DNA from: Runella defluvii
GTDB lineage: Bacteria; Bacteroidota; Bacteroidia; Cytophagales; Spirosomataceae
Assembly: GCF_014195535.1 (NCBI RefSeq)
Contig: NZ_JACIBY010000002.1
Coordinates: 596,130 to 660,129, forward strand
Length of the DNA: 64,000 nt
Reading direction: 5' to 3'
This document shows positions 54,624 through 62,903 of this stretch, piece after piece. Each line of letters opens with the position of its first letter. Position 1 is the first letter of the stretch. Position numbers and translations under genes: made by a program. The notes below the pieces were generated by a model. It made no database searches. It saw only the letters and a program-made list of their open reading frames with translations, and was not told the DNA's origin.

Positions 54624-54977
54624 ATGAACAAGTACCTATTTTCATTCTGGAACGCGATCCCTGCGGAAGATGCTTTTGCCAACCTTTCTCCTGAAGACAT
54701 CCAAGCCGAAATTCAAAAATGGAACAACTGGATTGGTGGCATTGCCGCCCAAGGCAAGATGATTGCCACTGAAGCACTTTATCCAACGGGCAAAACGGTT
54801 TCGGGCTCAAACCATGTCATTACCGACGGGCCATTTACGGAAGGAAAAGAAATCATTGGGGGCTTTATGCTCCTTACGGCCGATAGCATCGACGAGGCCG
54901 TTGAGTTGTCGAAAGGCTGCCCTATTTATGAATCGGAAGGGCGCGTGGAAGTTCGTCAAATCCAAAGCTTTGCGTAA
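54624..54977 (+). CDS. YciI-family (DGPF) protein
   Basis: 117 residues. VITDGPFTEGKEIIGGFMLLTADSIDEAVELSKGCP contains the DGPF motif and the following ferredoxin-like helix (quoted in parts: DGPFTEGKE, EAVELSKGCP). YciI-related proteins of this type are conserved neighbours of ECF42 sigma factors, as seen here, but their biochemical role is unknown. The sigma gene starts 7 nt after the stop. Confidence 0.92.
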   Translation: MNKYLFSFWNAIPAEDAFANLSPEDIQAEIQKWNNWIGGIAAQGKMIATEALYPTGKTVSGSNHVITDGPFTEGKEIIGGFMLLTADSIDEAVELSKGCPIYESEGRVEVRQIQSFA

Positions 54978-54984
54978 TTTCTGA

Positions 54985-56232
54985 ATGACAGAGGTTCACC
55001 AACTGGCGGAGCATCTTTTTCGGCACGAGTCGGGAAAGATGCTCGCCGTCCTGACGCGTTTGTTTGGTTTTCCCAATTACGACACCGCCCGCGATGTCGT
55101 GCAAGATACCCTATTGGCAGCCATGCAACACTGGAAAGTTCACGGTATTCCCGACAACCCCACGGGCTGGTTGTACGCAACGGCCAAAAACAAGGTGCTT
55201 GACCGCCTCCGTCGCGAACGCCTGCACGACGAACTCAGTGTGCATTTATCTCATCAACTTCAATCGGAACAAGCCATGCAGCAGCACATCGACCAGCTTT
55301 TTTTGGAGCACGAAATCGAGGACAGTCAGCTTCGAATGATGTTTGCTTGCTGTCATCCTAGCTTACCTCCCGAAGCGCAAATCACGCTCATTCTAAGAAC
55401 ATTATGCGGTCTGAGCATTCCCGAAATCGCCAAAGCCTTTTTATCGAACGACGAAACCATCAACAAACGGCTGTATCGGGTCAAAGACAAAATTCGTAGT
55501 ACGCCCATTGAGCTGGAAGTTCCAACTGGCAACGAGCTTCTTCCGCGTTTGGACGCCATTTTAAAGGCCATTTATTTGCTTTTCAACGAAGGTTATACTT
55601 CTCAATCGCCCGACCTGCTCATCCGAAAAGACCTGTGCGAAGAAGCGCTGCGTTTGGGGACATTGTTGTACCAACACCGTTACACGGCTTTGCCCAAAAC
55701 GGCGGCTTTGTTGTCGCTGATGTATTTTCAAGCCTCCCGCTTTGAGGCGCGCCAAGATGAAGAAGGAAATATTGTGCTGTTGGCGCACCAAAATCGCCAA
55801 AAATGGCATCCTCAGCTTATTAAACAGGGTATTTATTACCTCGATGAAGCCTCGCGCGGCGATGAAATCAGTTCGTATCACCTCGAAGCGGCCATTGCCA
55901 GCTACCACGCCCGCGCCGAGACGTTTGAAAAAACCAACTGGCAAGCCATTACGTATTTGTATCGGTTGCTGGAACAAATCAATCCCAGCAGTATGGTGCA
56001 GTTTAACAAGGCCATCGCCATTGGTTTTGCCGACGGCCCGCAGCGCGGTATTGATGCCTTATTGCCCCTGACAAATTTGGCCAAAAACCAGTACTACCAA
56101 GTAGCTTTGGGTGATTTTTACGCCCAACTCTCCCAAAAAGCCACCGCCAAAGCCCATTACGAAACGGCCATCCAACTCACGACCTCGAAAGCTGAATGGC
56201 AGTTGATTTGGAAAAAGATAGAAGCACTGTGA
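54985..56232 (+). CDS. ECF RNA polymerase sigma factor, ECF42-like, with C-terminal TPR-like extension
   Basis: 415 residues. Sigma region 2 covers about 10-75 (FPNYDTARDVVQDTLLAAMQHW, WLYATAKNKVLDRLRRE), and region 4 about 110-165 (ITLILRTLCGLSIPEIAKAFLSNDETINKRLYRVK, split). The next 230 residues are helical repeats (DUF6596/TPR-like, with FNEGYTSQS, EALRLGTLL and NKAIAIGFADGPQRGIDAL). This long extension and the adjacent DGPF protein define ECF42. No anti-sigma factor is adjacent; the extension is thought to control activity. Confidence 0.92.
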   Translation: MTEVHQLAEHLFRHESGKMLAVLTRLFGFPNYDTARDVVQDTLLAAMQHWKVHGIPDNPTGWLYATAKNKVLDRLRRERLHDELSVHLSHQLQSEQAMQQHIDQLFLEHEIEDSQLRMMFACCHPSLPPEAQITLILRTLCGLSIPEIAKAFLSNDETINKRLYRVKDKIRSTPIELEVPTGNELLPRLDAILKAIYLLFNEGYTSQSPDLLIRKDLCEEALRLGTLLYQHRYTALPKTAALLSLMYFQASRFEARQDEEGNIVLLAHQNRQKWHPQLIKQGIYYLDEASRGDEISSYHLEAAIASYHARAETFEKTNWQAITYLYRLLEQINPSSMVQFNKAIAIGFADGPQRGIDALLPLTNLAKNQYYQVALGDFYAQLSQKATAKAHYETAIQLTTSKAEWQLIWKKIEAL

Positions 56233-56238
56233 GCCGCA

Positions 56239-56337
56239 GTGAGCGGGGTTGCTCACAACCTCGCTTATACGCGGTTGTCGTCGGGGTATGAGTACCCCGA
56301 CGCACGTTATCGCTTGTGAGCGGGGTTGCTCACAACC
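56239..56337. repeat. Intergenic repeat cluster with GTGAGCGGGGTTGCTCACAACC
   Basis: Two copies of the 22-mer given in two parts, GTGAGCGGGGTT and GCTCACAACC, at 56239-56260 and 56316-56337, each able to form a GTGAGC/GCTCAC hairpin. Between them is a third inverted repeat CGGGGTATGAGTACCCCG (56282-56299). Both copies contain the reverse complement of GGTTGTGAGCAACC found at 30431-30444. The cluster lies between the convergent sigma and pirin genes and probably ends both transcripts. Confidence 0.8.
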
Positions 56338-56351
56338 CCGACGCACGCACA

Positions 56352-57230
56352 TTAATAATCCACAGGCTCTAAAAAGCCCATTTTGCCCGATTGGTAATCT
56401 TGCAAGGTCTGCATGATTTCGGCTTGGGTATTCATCACAAACGGGCCGTAACTTACAATCGGCTCGTTGATGGGTTCGCCTCCTAAAATCAATAAACGAG
56501 TTTCATCACCCTGTGCCGTGACGGTCACCCACTCGCCTTTTTGACTCAATTTGGCAATGTTTTTTGCAGGAAGTTGTTTTTCGTTATTGAAACTCGCACT
56601 TCCCCGCGCTACGTGTACGGCTACGTTGAAACCTTCGGGCAATTGGAGGTCAAATTCGGTGTTTCCTTTCACAATTACCTCCACCAAAAGAACGGGCGAA
56701 TAGGTCAATGCAGGACCTTTTACCCCCGCTATTTCCCCCGAAATCACCCGCAACTGCGTTTGGTCGTTGAGCTGCACCGTTGGGATTTGTGCCGAAGTGA
56801 GTTCTTGATAACGCGGCTTTTCCATTTTGTGAGCGCGCGGCAGGTTGACCCACAATTGTACAAAATCAAGCACACCGCCTTGACGCGAGAAATTGATTTC
56901 GTGTTTTTCTTCGTGTACCAACCCCGAAGCCGCCGACATCCACTGCACGTCTCCCGCAAAAATAACCCCTTTATTTCCTGCAGAATCGCGGTGCTGCAAT
57001 GCCCCGTCAAACACCACCGTTACGGTTTCAATACCACGGTGTGGGTGTTCGTCCACTCCTTTTGGTACAGGTGACGGTTTCACCTGCATAGGCCCGTGGT
57101 GGTCAAGCATCAAAAAAGGGCTAAAATCGTTGAAACGCTGCGAAGGAATCATGCTTTGTCCCACAAAACCGTCGCCTACTTGCTGCGGGCGGCCTACCCA
57201 CGTATAGTCGATACTTTTGAATGATTTCAT
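56352..57230 (-). CDS. Pirin family protein
   Basis: 292 residues, two cupin domains. The N-terminal one holds the pirin pattern FSPFLMLDHHGPMQ, DEHPHRGIETVTVVFDGALQHRDSAGN (split) and SAASGLVHEEKH, with the metal His and Glu residues. Bacterial pirins can oxidise flavonoids such as quercetin or act in stress regulation. The start overlaps the esterase stop by one base (TAATG-type junction), so it is the last gene of a dioxygenase-esterase-pirin operon. Confidence 0.93.
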   Translation of the reverse strand: MKSFKSIDYTWVGRPQQVGDGFVGQSMIPSQRFNDFSPFLMLDHHGPMQVKPSPVPKGVDEHPHRGIETVTVVFDGALQHRDSAGNKGVIFAGDVQWMSAASGLVHEEKHEINFSRQGGVLDFVQLWVNLPRAHKMEKPRYQELTSAQIPTVQLNDQTQLRVISGEIAGVKGPALTYSPVLLVEVIVKGNTEFDLQLPEGFNVAVHVARGSASFNNEKQLPAKNIAKLSQKGEWVTVTAQGDETRLLILGGEPINEPIVSYGPFVMNTQAEIMQTLQDYQSGKMGFLEPVDY

Positions 57231-57853
57231 TATTTAGTCGTTAAAATGTGATTGATGTGGTCAATTTCGTCCTGAAAAATACTATGCGGTGCGTTGGGGT
57301 AAATTCTTTCGGTAACAGTCGCACCCAACGTCCGAAACACTTCGCTGCTGTCTTGTGCGCGGTCTTTGGGAACGTGCGCATCCACGTCCGAACAGCCCAA
57401 GAAAATCGGTGTTCCTGCAAAATTTCCCGTGTAGCGTTCGATTTTTACGCTGTCTCCAATGACACCGCCGCTCAAAATAAACACGCCCCCAAAAGGCTGT
57501 GCATGACGGGCAACAAACTCCGAGGTCAAACAAGCTCCTTGCGAAAAGCCCAAGAAATACACGTTTTCCGACGAAATACCCGCCGCTTTTACCGTATCAA
57601 GCAATTCTTTCAACACGGCCAACCCCGACGACAAACCAGGTTCGTTTTGGGCTTCTGGCGCCAAAAAACTGTACGGATACCACGTATTTCCCGTCGCTTG
57701 GGGGGCAGCCAGTGCAAAACCATCGACGGCCAATTCGGCCGCAAGGCTCAAAATACTCTGAGCGCTTGCGCCCCGACCGTGGGTCATAATGAGTACGCGT
57801 TTGGCTTGGTCAAGGGGTACACCCGCCCAAACCGTATTTTTTATCGTGTGCAT
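57230..57853 (-). CDS. Alpha/beta hydrolase, phospholipase/carboxylesterase type (MhqD-like)
   Basis: 207 residues. LIMTHGRGAS is the oxyanion segment, FLGFSQGACL carries the nucleophile Ser (GFSQG), GCSDVDAHVP the Asp and NAPHSIFQDE the His of the catalytic triad. The group includes MhqD, which in Bacillus is co-induced with ring-cleaving dioxygenases by quinones. It lies between pirin and the dioxygenase in one operon, which supports that role here. Confidence 0.9.
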   Translation of the reverse strand: MHTIKNTVWAGVPLDQAKRVLIMTHGRGASAQSILSLAAELAVDGFALAAPQATGNTWYPYSFLAPEAQNEPGLSSGLAVLKELLDTVKAAGISSENVYFLGFSQGACLTSEFVARHAQPFGGVFILSGGVIGDSVKIERYTGNFAGTPIFLGCSDVDAHVPKDRAQDSSEVFRTLGATVTERIYPNAPHSIFQDEIDHINHILTTK

Positions 57854-57882
57854 GTTAGTTGTCAGTTAATGTTAGGGTGAGG

Positions 57883-58860
57883 TTACTCAATCCCGTATTT
57901 TTTATAAACCGCTTCGATTGAAATAGGTTGCAACAACTGCTCAATTTTCTCGCGATTGCGTTCTTGCCAAGGGGGAAGTTTTAAGGCTTGACCCAATTTA
58001 GCTTTTTCTTCGTCCAACAAAAAGCCTGGAGGCGTGGTAGCTACTTCAAACAATACTCCACCTGGTTCGCGGAAGTAAATCGAATGAAAATACTGACGGT
58101 CAAGCACGTTGGTAGGCATAAATCCAGCCGACATCACGGCTTCTCTCACTTCCAACTGCGAAGCGTCGGTAGGCGTATCAAACGCAATGTGGTGAACAGT
58201 CCCTGCCCCGCCAAGTCCCCAGCGGTTGTTGCTATCCCAAACGATGTCCACGTACTGACCTGCTCCTGTGTTGCCTTTGGCCGCGTAACGACGTCTTGGG
58301 CCTGATTCCGCAATAAACTCGTAATTGAGCGAGTTGGCCAACAAAGCCTCGGTGCGTTCGTAACTCGTTTCCCAAAGTTCTACGCCCCAAAATCCACGAA
58401 TCGAATACTCAAGCGGAATATGACCGTAGGTAAATCCTTGGCGGAAATCTGTATCGTTGGCAATCAACTCTAAACCTAAACCATCGGGGTCTTCAAAATA
58501 CACCACTACTTCGTTGAAGCGTTGTTGGGGTGCTTTGTAAAGAATCCCGTATTGGTCAAAACGTTTCAACCAATAATCGAGGGCAGCAGTCGGAATCGAA
58601 AAGGCGGTGGTAGCGGCTTGGCCTTTTCCGTGGCGGCCTTTTTGAGACCCAGCCCCGAACGGGAAGAAGGTCAAAATACTACCTGCGTTGCCTGTTTCGT
58701 CGCCGTAGTAAAAGTGATATACGTCGGGCGCGTCAAAATTGACCGTTTTTTTCACCAAACGTAATCCCAAAAGACCTACGTAAAAATCAACATTTTGTTG
58801 AGGGTCAGCGGCAATGGCTGTTACGTGGTGTATTCCTTTTATTAATTGTGTCGTTTCCAT
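57883..58860 (-). CDS. Ring-cleaving dioxygenase, VOC family (MhqO-like), copy 1
   Basis: 325 residues with four VOC beta-alpha-beta-beta-beta modules. LIKGIHHVTAIAADPQQNVDF begins the protein; the Fe(II) ligands are His in GIHHVT, His in VHHIAFD and Glu in LFEVAT. This is the hydroquinone/catechol extradiol type seen in MhqO, MhqE and MhqA. It is the first gene of a three-gene operon with an esterase and a pirin. A paralogue is at 62904-63863. Confidence 0.92.
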   Translation of the reverse strand: METTQLIKGIHHVTAIAADPQQNVDFYVGLLGLRLVKKTVNFDAPDVYHFYYGDETGNAGSILTFFPFGAGSQKGRHGKGQAATTAFSIPTAALDYWLKRFDQYGILYKAPQQRFNEVVVYFEDPDGLGLELIANDTDFRQGFTYGHIPLEYSIRGFWGVELWETSYERTEALLANSLNYEFIAESGPRRRYAAKGNTGAGQYVDIVWDSNNRWGLGGAGTVHHIAFDTPTDASQLEVREAVMSAGFMPTNVLDRQYFHSIYFREPGGVLFEVATTPPGFLLDEEKAKLGQALKLPPWQERNREKIEQLLQPISIEAVYKKYGIE

Positions 58861-59029
58861 GTTCTTAGTTGTTTATTGTTATTCGGGTTGTTTTTGATGC
58901 TACAAAGGTCATGCAAAACCCCACGCCGTTCAATGGCGAAACACAGGAATACGTTGTCAAAATCAAGGAAGCTGTTTTTTTCTCAAAATTCTGCTCAACG
59001 CTTGCGTTTATTTTTGTAATTTATTTTAT

Positions 59030-59049
59030 TTACGTAATTAATTACGTAA
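59030..59049. promoter_or_regulatory. Perfect 20-bp palindrome, probable MarR operator
   Basis: TTACGTAATTAATTACGTAA is identical to its reverse complement and lies 21 nt before the MarR-GNAT start, inside the 210-bp divergent gap to the dioxygenase operon. MarR proteins bind short palindromes, so autoregulation and control of the divergent operon are likely. The rest of the gap is AT-rich without another clear element. Confidence 0.7.
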
Positions 59050-59070
59050 TTATTTAAACACAACAGTTGC

Positions 59071-60027
59071 ATGGATTTTTATCGTACCTTAGGCTACGTA
59101 GCGCTTGGGAGCTACATGCGCCGCCTCGGAGAAGTGAGCCTACAAGCATCGGCCCAAGTGTATCAGATGTACGGCATGGAAATGGAGGTTAAATGGTTTC
59201 CCGTTTTTTTGTCAGTAGCGCAAAACGAGGCCGAAACGGTTTCTAAAATTGCCGAATACATCGGTCAATCGCACGTTGGGGTCAGTTTGATGGTCAAAGA
59301 AATGACCAAAGCAGGTTTGTTTGAAACCCAAAAAGGCCCAACCGATAAGCGTGAAACGCTCGTAAAACTCACCGAAAAAGGGCAAGAAATGAACCTTCGC
59401 ATGAACGAACTGCTGGAGGATTTGCAGGATACGATGAATGAAGTGCGCAACGAATGCGAAACTGACGTGCTGCGGTCGTTGATGGAATACGAACAAGTCA
59501 TTTTGAAAAAACCGTTACCCGAACGCATCAAGGCTCGCTTAAAACAGCGCGAACGCAATAAAGTAACAATTGTGCCCTTCGACCCCACCAACGAACGCCA
59601 CCGCGAAGGGTTTAAACGCATTAATTACGAATGGATTGAGCGCTATTTTAAAGTAGAACCCCTCGACATGGAGTCGCTCGAACATCCAGAGAAATTCTAC
59701 ATCCAAAAAGGCGGCATCGTGCTATTGGCCGAGTACCAAGGGCAAATTGTGGGTACATCGGCCCTTAAACCCATGACCGACGATTGCATGGAATTGTCTA
59801 AAATGGGCGTGGACAACAACGCCAAAGGTTTGGGCATTGGTGAATTATTGGGGCAGTCTATCATCGACGAAGCGCACCGCATGGGTTTAAAACGCTTGTA
59901 TTTGGAAACCAATTCGCGCCTGCTTCCCGCCCTCAACCTTTACCAAAAATTAGGCTTCAAAACCGTCAAAGACTTCAGCTCGCCCTACTCCCGCGCCGAC
60001 GTGGCGATGGAGCTGTGGCTGGGGTAA
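59071..60027 (+). CDS. MarR-family regulator fused to GNAT acetyltransferase
   Basis: 318 residues. Residues 1-150 are a winged-helix MarR domain (AQNEAETVSKIAEYIGQSHVGVSLMVKEMTKAGL, split, then GPTDKRETLVKLTEKG). Residues about 165-318 are a GNAT domain with the acetyl-CoA loop VDNNAKGLGIGELLGQSII (split) and LYLETNSRLLPALNLYQKLGF. Such fusions occur in Bacteria, but their acetylated substrates are mostly unknown. It is divergent from a quinone-type detoxification operon, so its ligand may be an electrophile. Confidence 0.92.
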   Translation: MDFYRTLGYVALGSYMRRLGEVSLQASAQVYQMYGMEMEVKWFPVFLSVAQNEAETVSKIAEYIGQSHVGVSLMVKEMTKAGLFETQKGPTDKRETLVKLTEKGQEMNLRMNELLEDLQDTMNEVRNECETDVLRSLMEYEQVILKKPLPERIKARLKQRERNKVTIVPFDPTNERHREGFKRINYEWIERYFKVEPLDMESLEHPEKFYIQKGGIVLLAEYQGQIVGTSALKPMTDDCMELSKMGVDNNAKGLGIGELLGQSIIDEAHRMGLKRLYLETNSRLLPALNLYQKLGFKTVKDFSSPYSRADVAMELWLG

Positions 60028-60084
60028 AATTGTTGCCGTTGGCGCTTTTGTACTTAGTCAATACAAGATTCTCGTACAAGCTCC

Positions 60085-61833
60085 ATGAACCGTAAGACAT
60101 TTATAAAACAGCTTTCCGTGGTGGGATGCGCCGTCCCTTTTCTGCAAAATTCGCCTTTTTTGAAGCACGCTTCGGAAGACGATTTTTACAAAAAAGTGGT
60201 AGAAGCCAATGCGAAAGAACTCGCCAGACTTACGCTTGCTCTAAGCCAACCCATCAAACAACTTCGGCGGAGTTTAGGGTTTGACTTGGCCAATTTGTCA
60301 GCGGGGTACGTCGAGCCTACTTCTCGTTATTTTCGTCAACCAGAGGTGCTAGGAATGATGGAAAAAATCATGTCCTTTTTGGAGAAAGAACAAAAACCCG
60401 ACGGTACGCTCGACTTTGGGAATCTTTCGTCGCCGCCCGATACGGCTTTTATCATTGACCCACTTTGTGCGGCGGCCCGTATTATCAAAAATGAGCCCTC
60501 ACTCCAGTCGATTTTTGGACAGCTGCAACGTTTTATTCAAAAAGCCTGTGGGCAGCTAACCGTCGGTGGGGTGCATACGCCCAACCACCGCTGGGTAGTA
60601 AGTGCCGCCCTCGCCAAAGCCAACAGTTTGTTTCCCAACCCTGCGTATGTCAATCGGATGAACGAATGGCTTTCGGAAGTAGTGTTTCAGGACAAAGATG
60701 GGGTTTATCTCGAACGCAGCGTTACGTACGCCGAAGTGGTCAACCGCTCGTTGATTTTTATGGCACACTACGGCGGCAAAACCCAACTGCTCGAAAAGGT
60801 GAAGAAAAACCTCACTTGGCTTTATTACTGCATGGAGCCCAACGGCGACATGGTAACGGTACAGTCGCGCCGCCAAGACGCTTTTATGCTACGCCTCATC
60901 ACCGAGTTTTATGTGCACTATCGGTACATGGCGATTCAGCAAAATGACCCGCTTTTTGGTGCTATGGTACAGTTTATTGAGACAATGCCCAATTTTCAAG
61001 AAACGGTGGAGAAAGATTTGCTCTACTATATGCTTGAAAATCCGCTGTTGAAGAAAACTCCTACCAACGGCTCTTTGCCTTTGGTTTACGAGAAAAAATT
61101 TGACGGAATTTCCCTCTTGCGCAAACGCAAAAACAGCGAAAGTCTTTACCTCTTTGCGGGAGCCGATTGGCCGATTCAAGTAGCTTCAGGACGCTCGACC
61201 AACCCCAACTTTTTTGCCTATCGCAAAGGCCAAGCCATCCTGAAACACATTCGGCTTTCTACGTCTTTTTTCAGTACAGGTTATTTTCGGGGAAAAGGAA
61301 TTGAAAAAACGGCGAAAGGGTATCGAATTGGGCAAACGATTGAAGCGCCTTATTACCAGCCTTTGCCCAATAAATACAAAAAAGCCGACGGCGATTACCA
61401 GTTATCCCAAAGTACCGATGGCCGTTTTTGGAACAAAATGGACTTTGAACATCGCCCCGTTAGCAACGTCCAAACCCTAAAAACAGAGATTGTTTACGAA
61501 GAAAAAGACCAAAAACAACTCCTCCACTTGATCGTAAACGGGCCAGAAGGCGTGCGGGTAGTGGTGGAACTGTGTTTTCACGAACAAGGGGAATTAGCGC
61601 GTTGTGTTCCTTCATCTGCCAACCCTACCGACCACTTTTTACCCGAAGGTTACGGCCAATTTAAAGCAGGAAACGACACCATCACGTTTGGTCCTGGCGT
61701 CAAAAAACACGAATCCATCCGAGGTTTAGAGGGCGAGTTGTATAGTACGCATTTTGGAACACTCCGTACCAACGGGCGCTACGTATTCCTAACGTCCATT
61801 TGTCCGTTTCAGCACACACTCGAAATTTACTGA
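60085..61833 (+). CDS. Secreted protein resembling alpha/alpha-toroid polysaccharide lyases
   Basis: 582 residues, not firmly assigned. The N-terminus is a signal-like MNRKTFIKQLSVVGCAVPF. The first 330 residues are mostly helical, with GGVHTPNHRWVVSAALAKA, where an Asn-His pair sits as in lyases of the hyaluronate/heparinase type. Residues 340-582 are beta-rich (FDGISLLRKRKNSESLYLFAGADWP, LHLIVNGPEGVRVVVEL). This two-part toroid plus beta-sandwich plan is that of several polysaccharide lyase families. The catalytic Tyr/Arg was not identified. Confidence 0.55.
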   Translation: MNRKTFIKQLSVVGCAVPFLQNSPFLKHASEDDFYKKVVEANAKELARLTLALSQPIKQLRRSLGFDLANLSAGYVEPTSRYFRQPEVLGMMEKIMSFLEKEQKPDGTLDFGNLSSPPDTAFIIDPLCAAARIIKNEPSLQSIFGQLQRFIQKACGQLTVGGVHTPNHRWVVSAALAKANSLFPNPAYVNRMNEWLSEVVFQDKDGVYLERSVTYAEVVNRSLIFMAHYGGKTQLLEKVKKNLTWLYYCMEPNGDMVTVQSRRQDAFMLRLITEFYVHYRYMAIQQNDPLFGAMVQFIETMPNFQETVEKDLLYYMLENPLLKKTPTNGSLPLVYEKKFDGISLLRKRKNSESLYLFAGADWPIQVASGRSTNPNFFAYRKGQAILKHIRLSTSFFSTGYFRGKGIEKTAKGYRIGQTIEAPYYQPLPNKYKKADGDYQLSQSTDGRFWNKMDFEHRPVSNVQTLKTEIVYEEKDQKQLLHLIVNGPEGVRVVVELCFHEQGELARCVPSSANPTDHFLPEGYGQFKAGNDTITFGPGVKKHESIRGLEGELYSTHFGTLRTNGRYVFLTSICPFQHTLEIY

Positions 61834-61842
61834 TACAAAAAA

Positions 61843-61866
61843 GGCTGCTTTCGTTGGAAAGCAGCC
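61843..61866 (-). terminator. Terminator of the myo-inositol oxygenase gene
   Basis: GGCTGCTTTC (61843-61852), loop GTTG, GAAAGCAGCC (61857-61866). The A run to its left (61836-61842) becomes a U tract on the minus strand. It lies 14 nt beyond the gene's stop and just after the end of the convergent lyase-like gene. Confidence 0.85.
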
Positions 61867-61880
61867 CTCAAATACCTGTA

Positions 61881-62741
61881 TTAGAACTTCAACGTACTTG
61901 GTAAATATTTGGCTACCAAGTCTTCGTAGTATGGTTTCAACTCTTGTACGTTTGGCGGATAAGGCACTTTTGAGTACAAATCGTACGGATTAAATTTGTT
62001 TACCCACTCAAACATTTTGTGGTCGTGCTTACTCATCAAGTGGTCGTAAGCGCCCTCACGGTGCTGTGAGTAAAACGAGTGATAACGGAGCATGTACAAT
62101 CCTTCTTCAGGAATGTAGTTTTTCATGATTTGATAGATGTACTCATCGTGTCCCCAGCTCAGTTTTACGTTGTCCAAACCGCAATTTGGCTCATAAATAC
62201 CATATTTTGTATTAAAACGTGCGTCTGTGCTGTCGGGATTCAAATCAAAAAACTCAGGATAAACGATGCGATCTGAGTGTTTGCAACCCACAGGGAAAGT
62301 ATCACCAACCACCGCCCATTGTGGCTCACCAAAAAGGCAAAGAACTTTACCCAAATCGTGCAAAAAGCCCGTCAAAACAAACCAATCAGGGTGACCATCT
62401 TGGCGAATTGCTTCTGACGTTTGGAGCAAGTGTTGAAGCTGATCCAAATCAGTGTCAGGATCCGAGTCGTCCACCAAGGTATTCAAAAACGCAACGGCAT
62501 CCCAAATAGACATTTCGCGTTTGTTGAACGCCAAAAATTCGCGCTCTTTTTCCACCACAAAATCGTAGGTTTGATAGGTGTGGTTCAAACGATAGAACTC
62601 TCTAACGGTATTTACCCGCTCAGAATCTTCATAGTTACGATAATCATCCTTGGCTTTTGTGCCAGGTTCGGGGTAGCGTTCGAGTACGTCGTCTTCCCAA
62701 TCTTCCAGGCTTTGAAGCGGTGTTGGATTTACATTTTCCAT
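61881..62741 (-). CDS. Myo-inositol oxygenase
   Basis: 286 residues from ATG 62741, equal to animal MIOX. The di-iron ligands are visible: LTGFLHDLGK (His, Asp), LSWGHDEYIY (His), MLRYHSFYSQHREG (His, with SFYSQH typical) and NPYDLYSK (Asp). It opens myo-inositol to D-glucuronate using O2. It is not next to other inositol catabolic genes, but the lyase-like protein ends 47 nt away in convergent orientation. The 14-codon upstream extension is ignored because MENVNPTPLQSL is a more natural start. Confidence 0.94.
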   Translation of the reverse strand: MENVNPTPLQSLEDWEDDVLERYPEPGTKAKDDYRNYEDSERVNTVREFYRLNHTYQTYDFVVEKEREFLAFNKREMSIWDAVAFLNTLVDDSDPDTDLDQLQHLLQTSEAIRQDGHPDWFVLTGFLHDLGKVLCLFGEPQWAVVGDTFPVGCKHSDRIVYPEFFDLNPDSTDARFNTKYGIYEPNCGLDNVKLSWGHDEYIYQIMKNYIPEEGLYMLRYHSFYSQHREGAYDHLMSKHDHKMFEWVNKFNPYDLYSKVPYPPNVQELKPYYEDLVAKYLPSTLKF

Positions 62742-62903
62742 TTTTATGTTGTTAAGAATATTTGATGCGACATGACGAACCAATGGGTTCTTTCATTGCA
62801 AGTATAAAATATAATTTTTCTACAAAATAATGGCACTGAGTTATTTTTCAATGCAAACGTTTGTAATTATTTAAAATAAATGTGCGCCCAGCCCAAGACC
62901 ATG

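Noticed and set aside
58869..59057. 62-codon open frame in the MarR/dioxygenase gap
   Set aside because: It covers the divergent promoters and the 20-bp palindrome, and its translation has no recognisable features.
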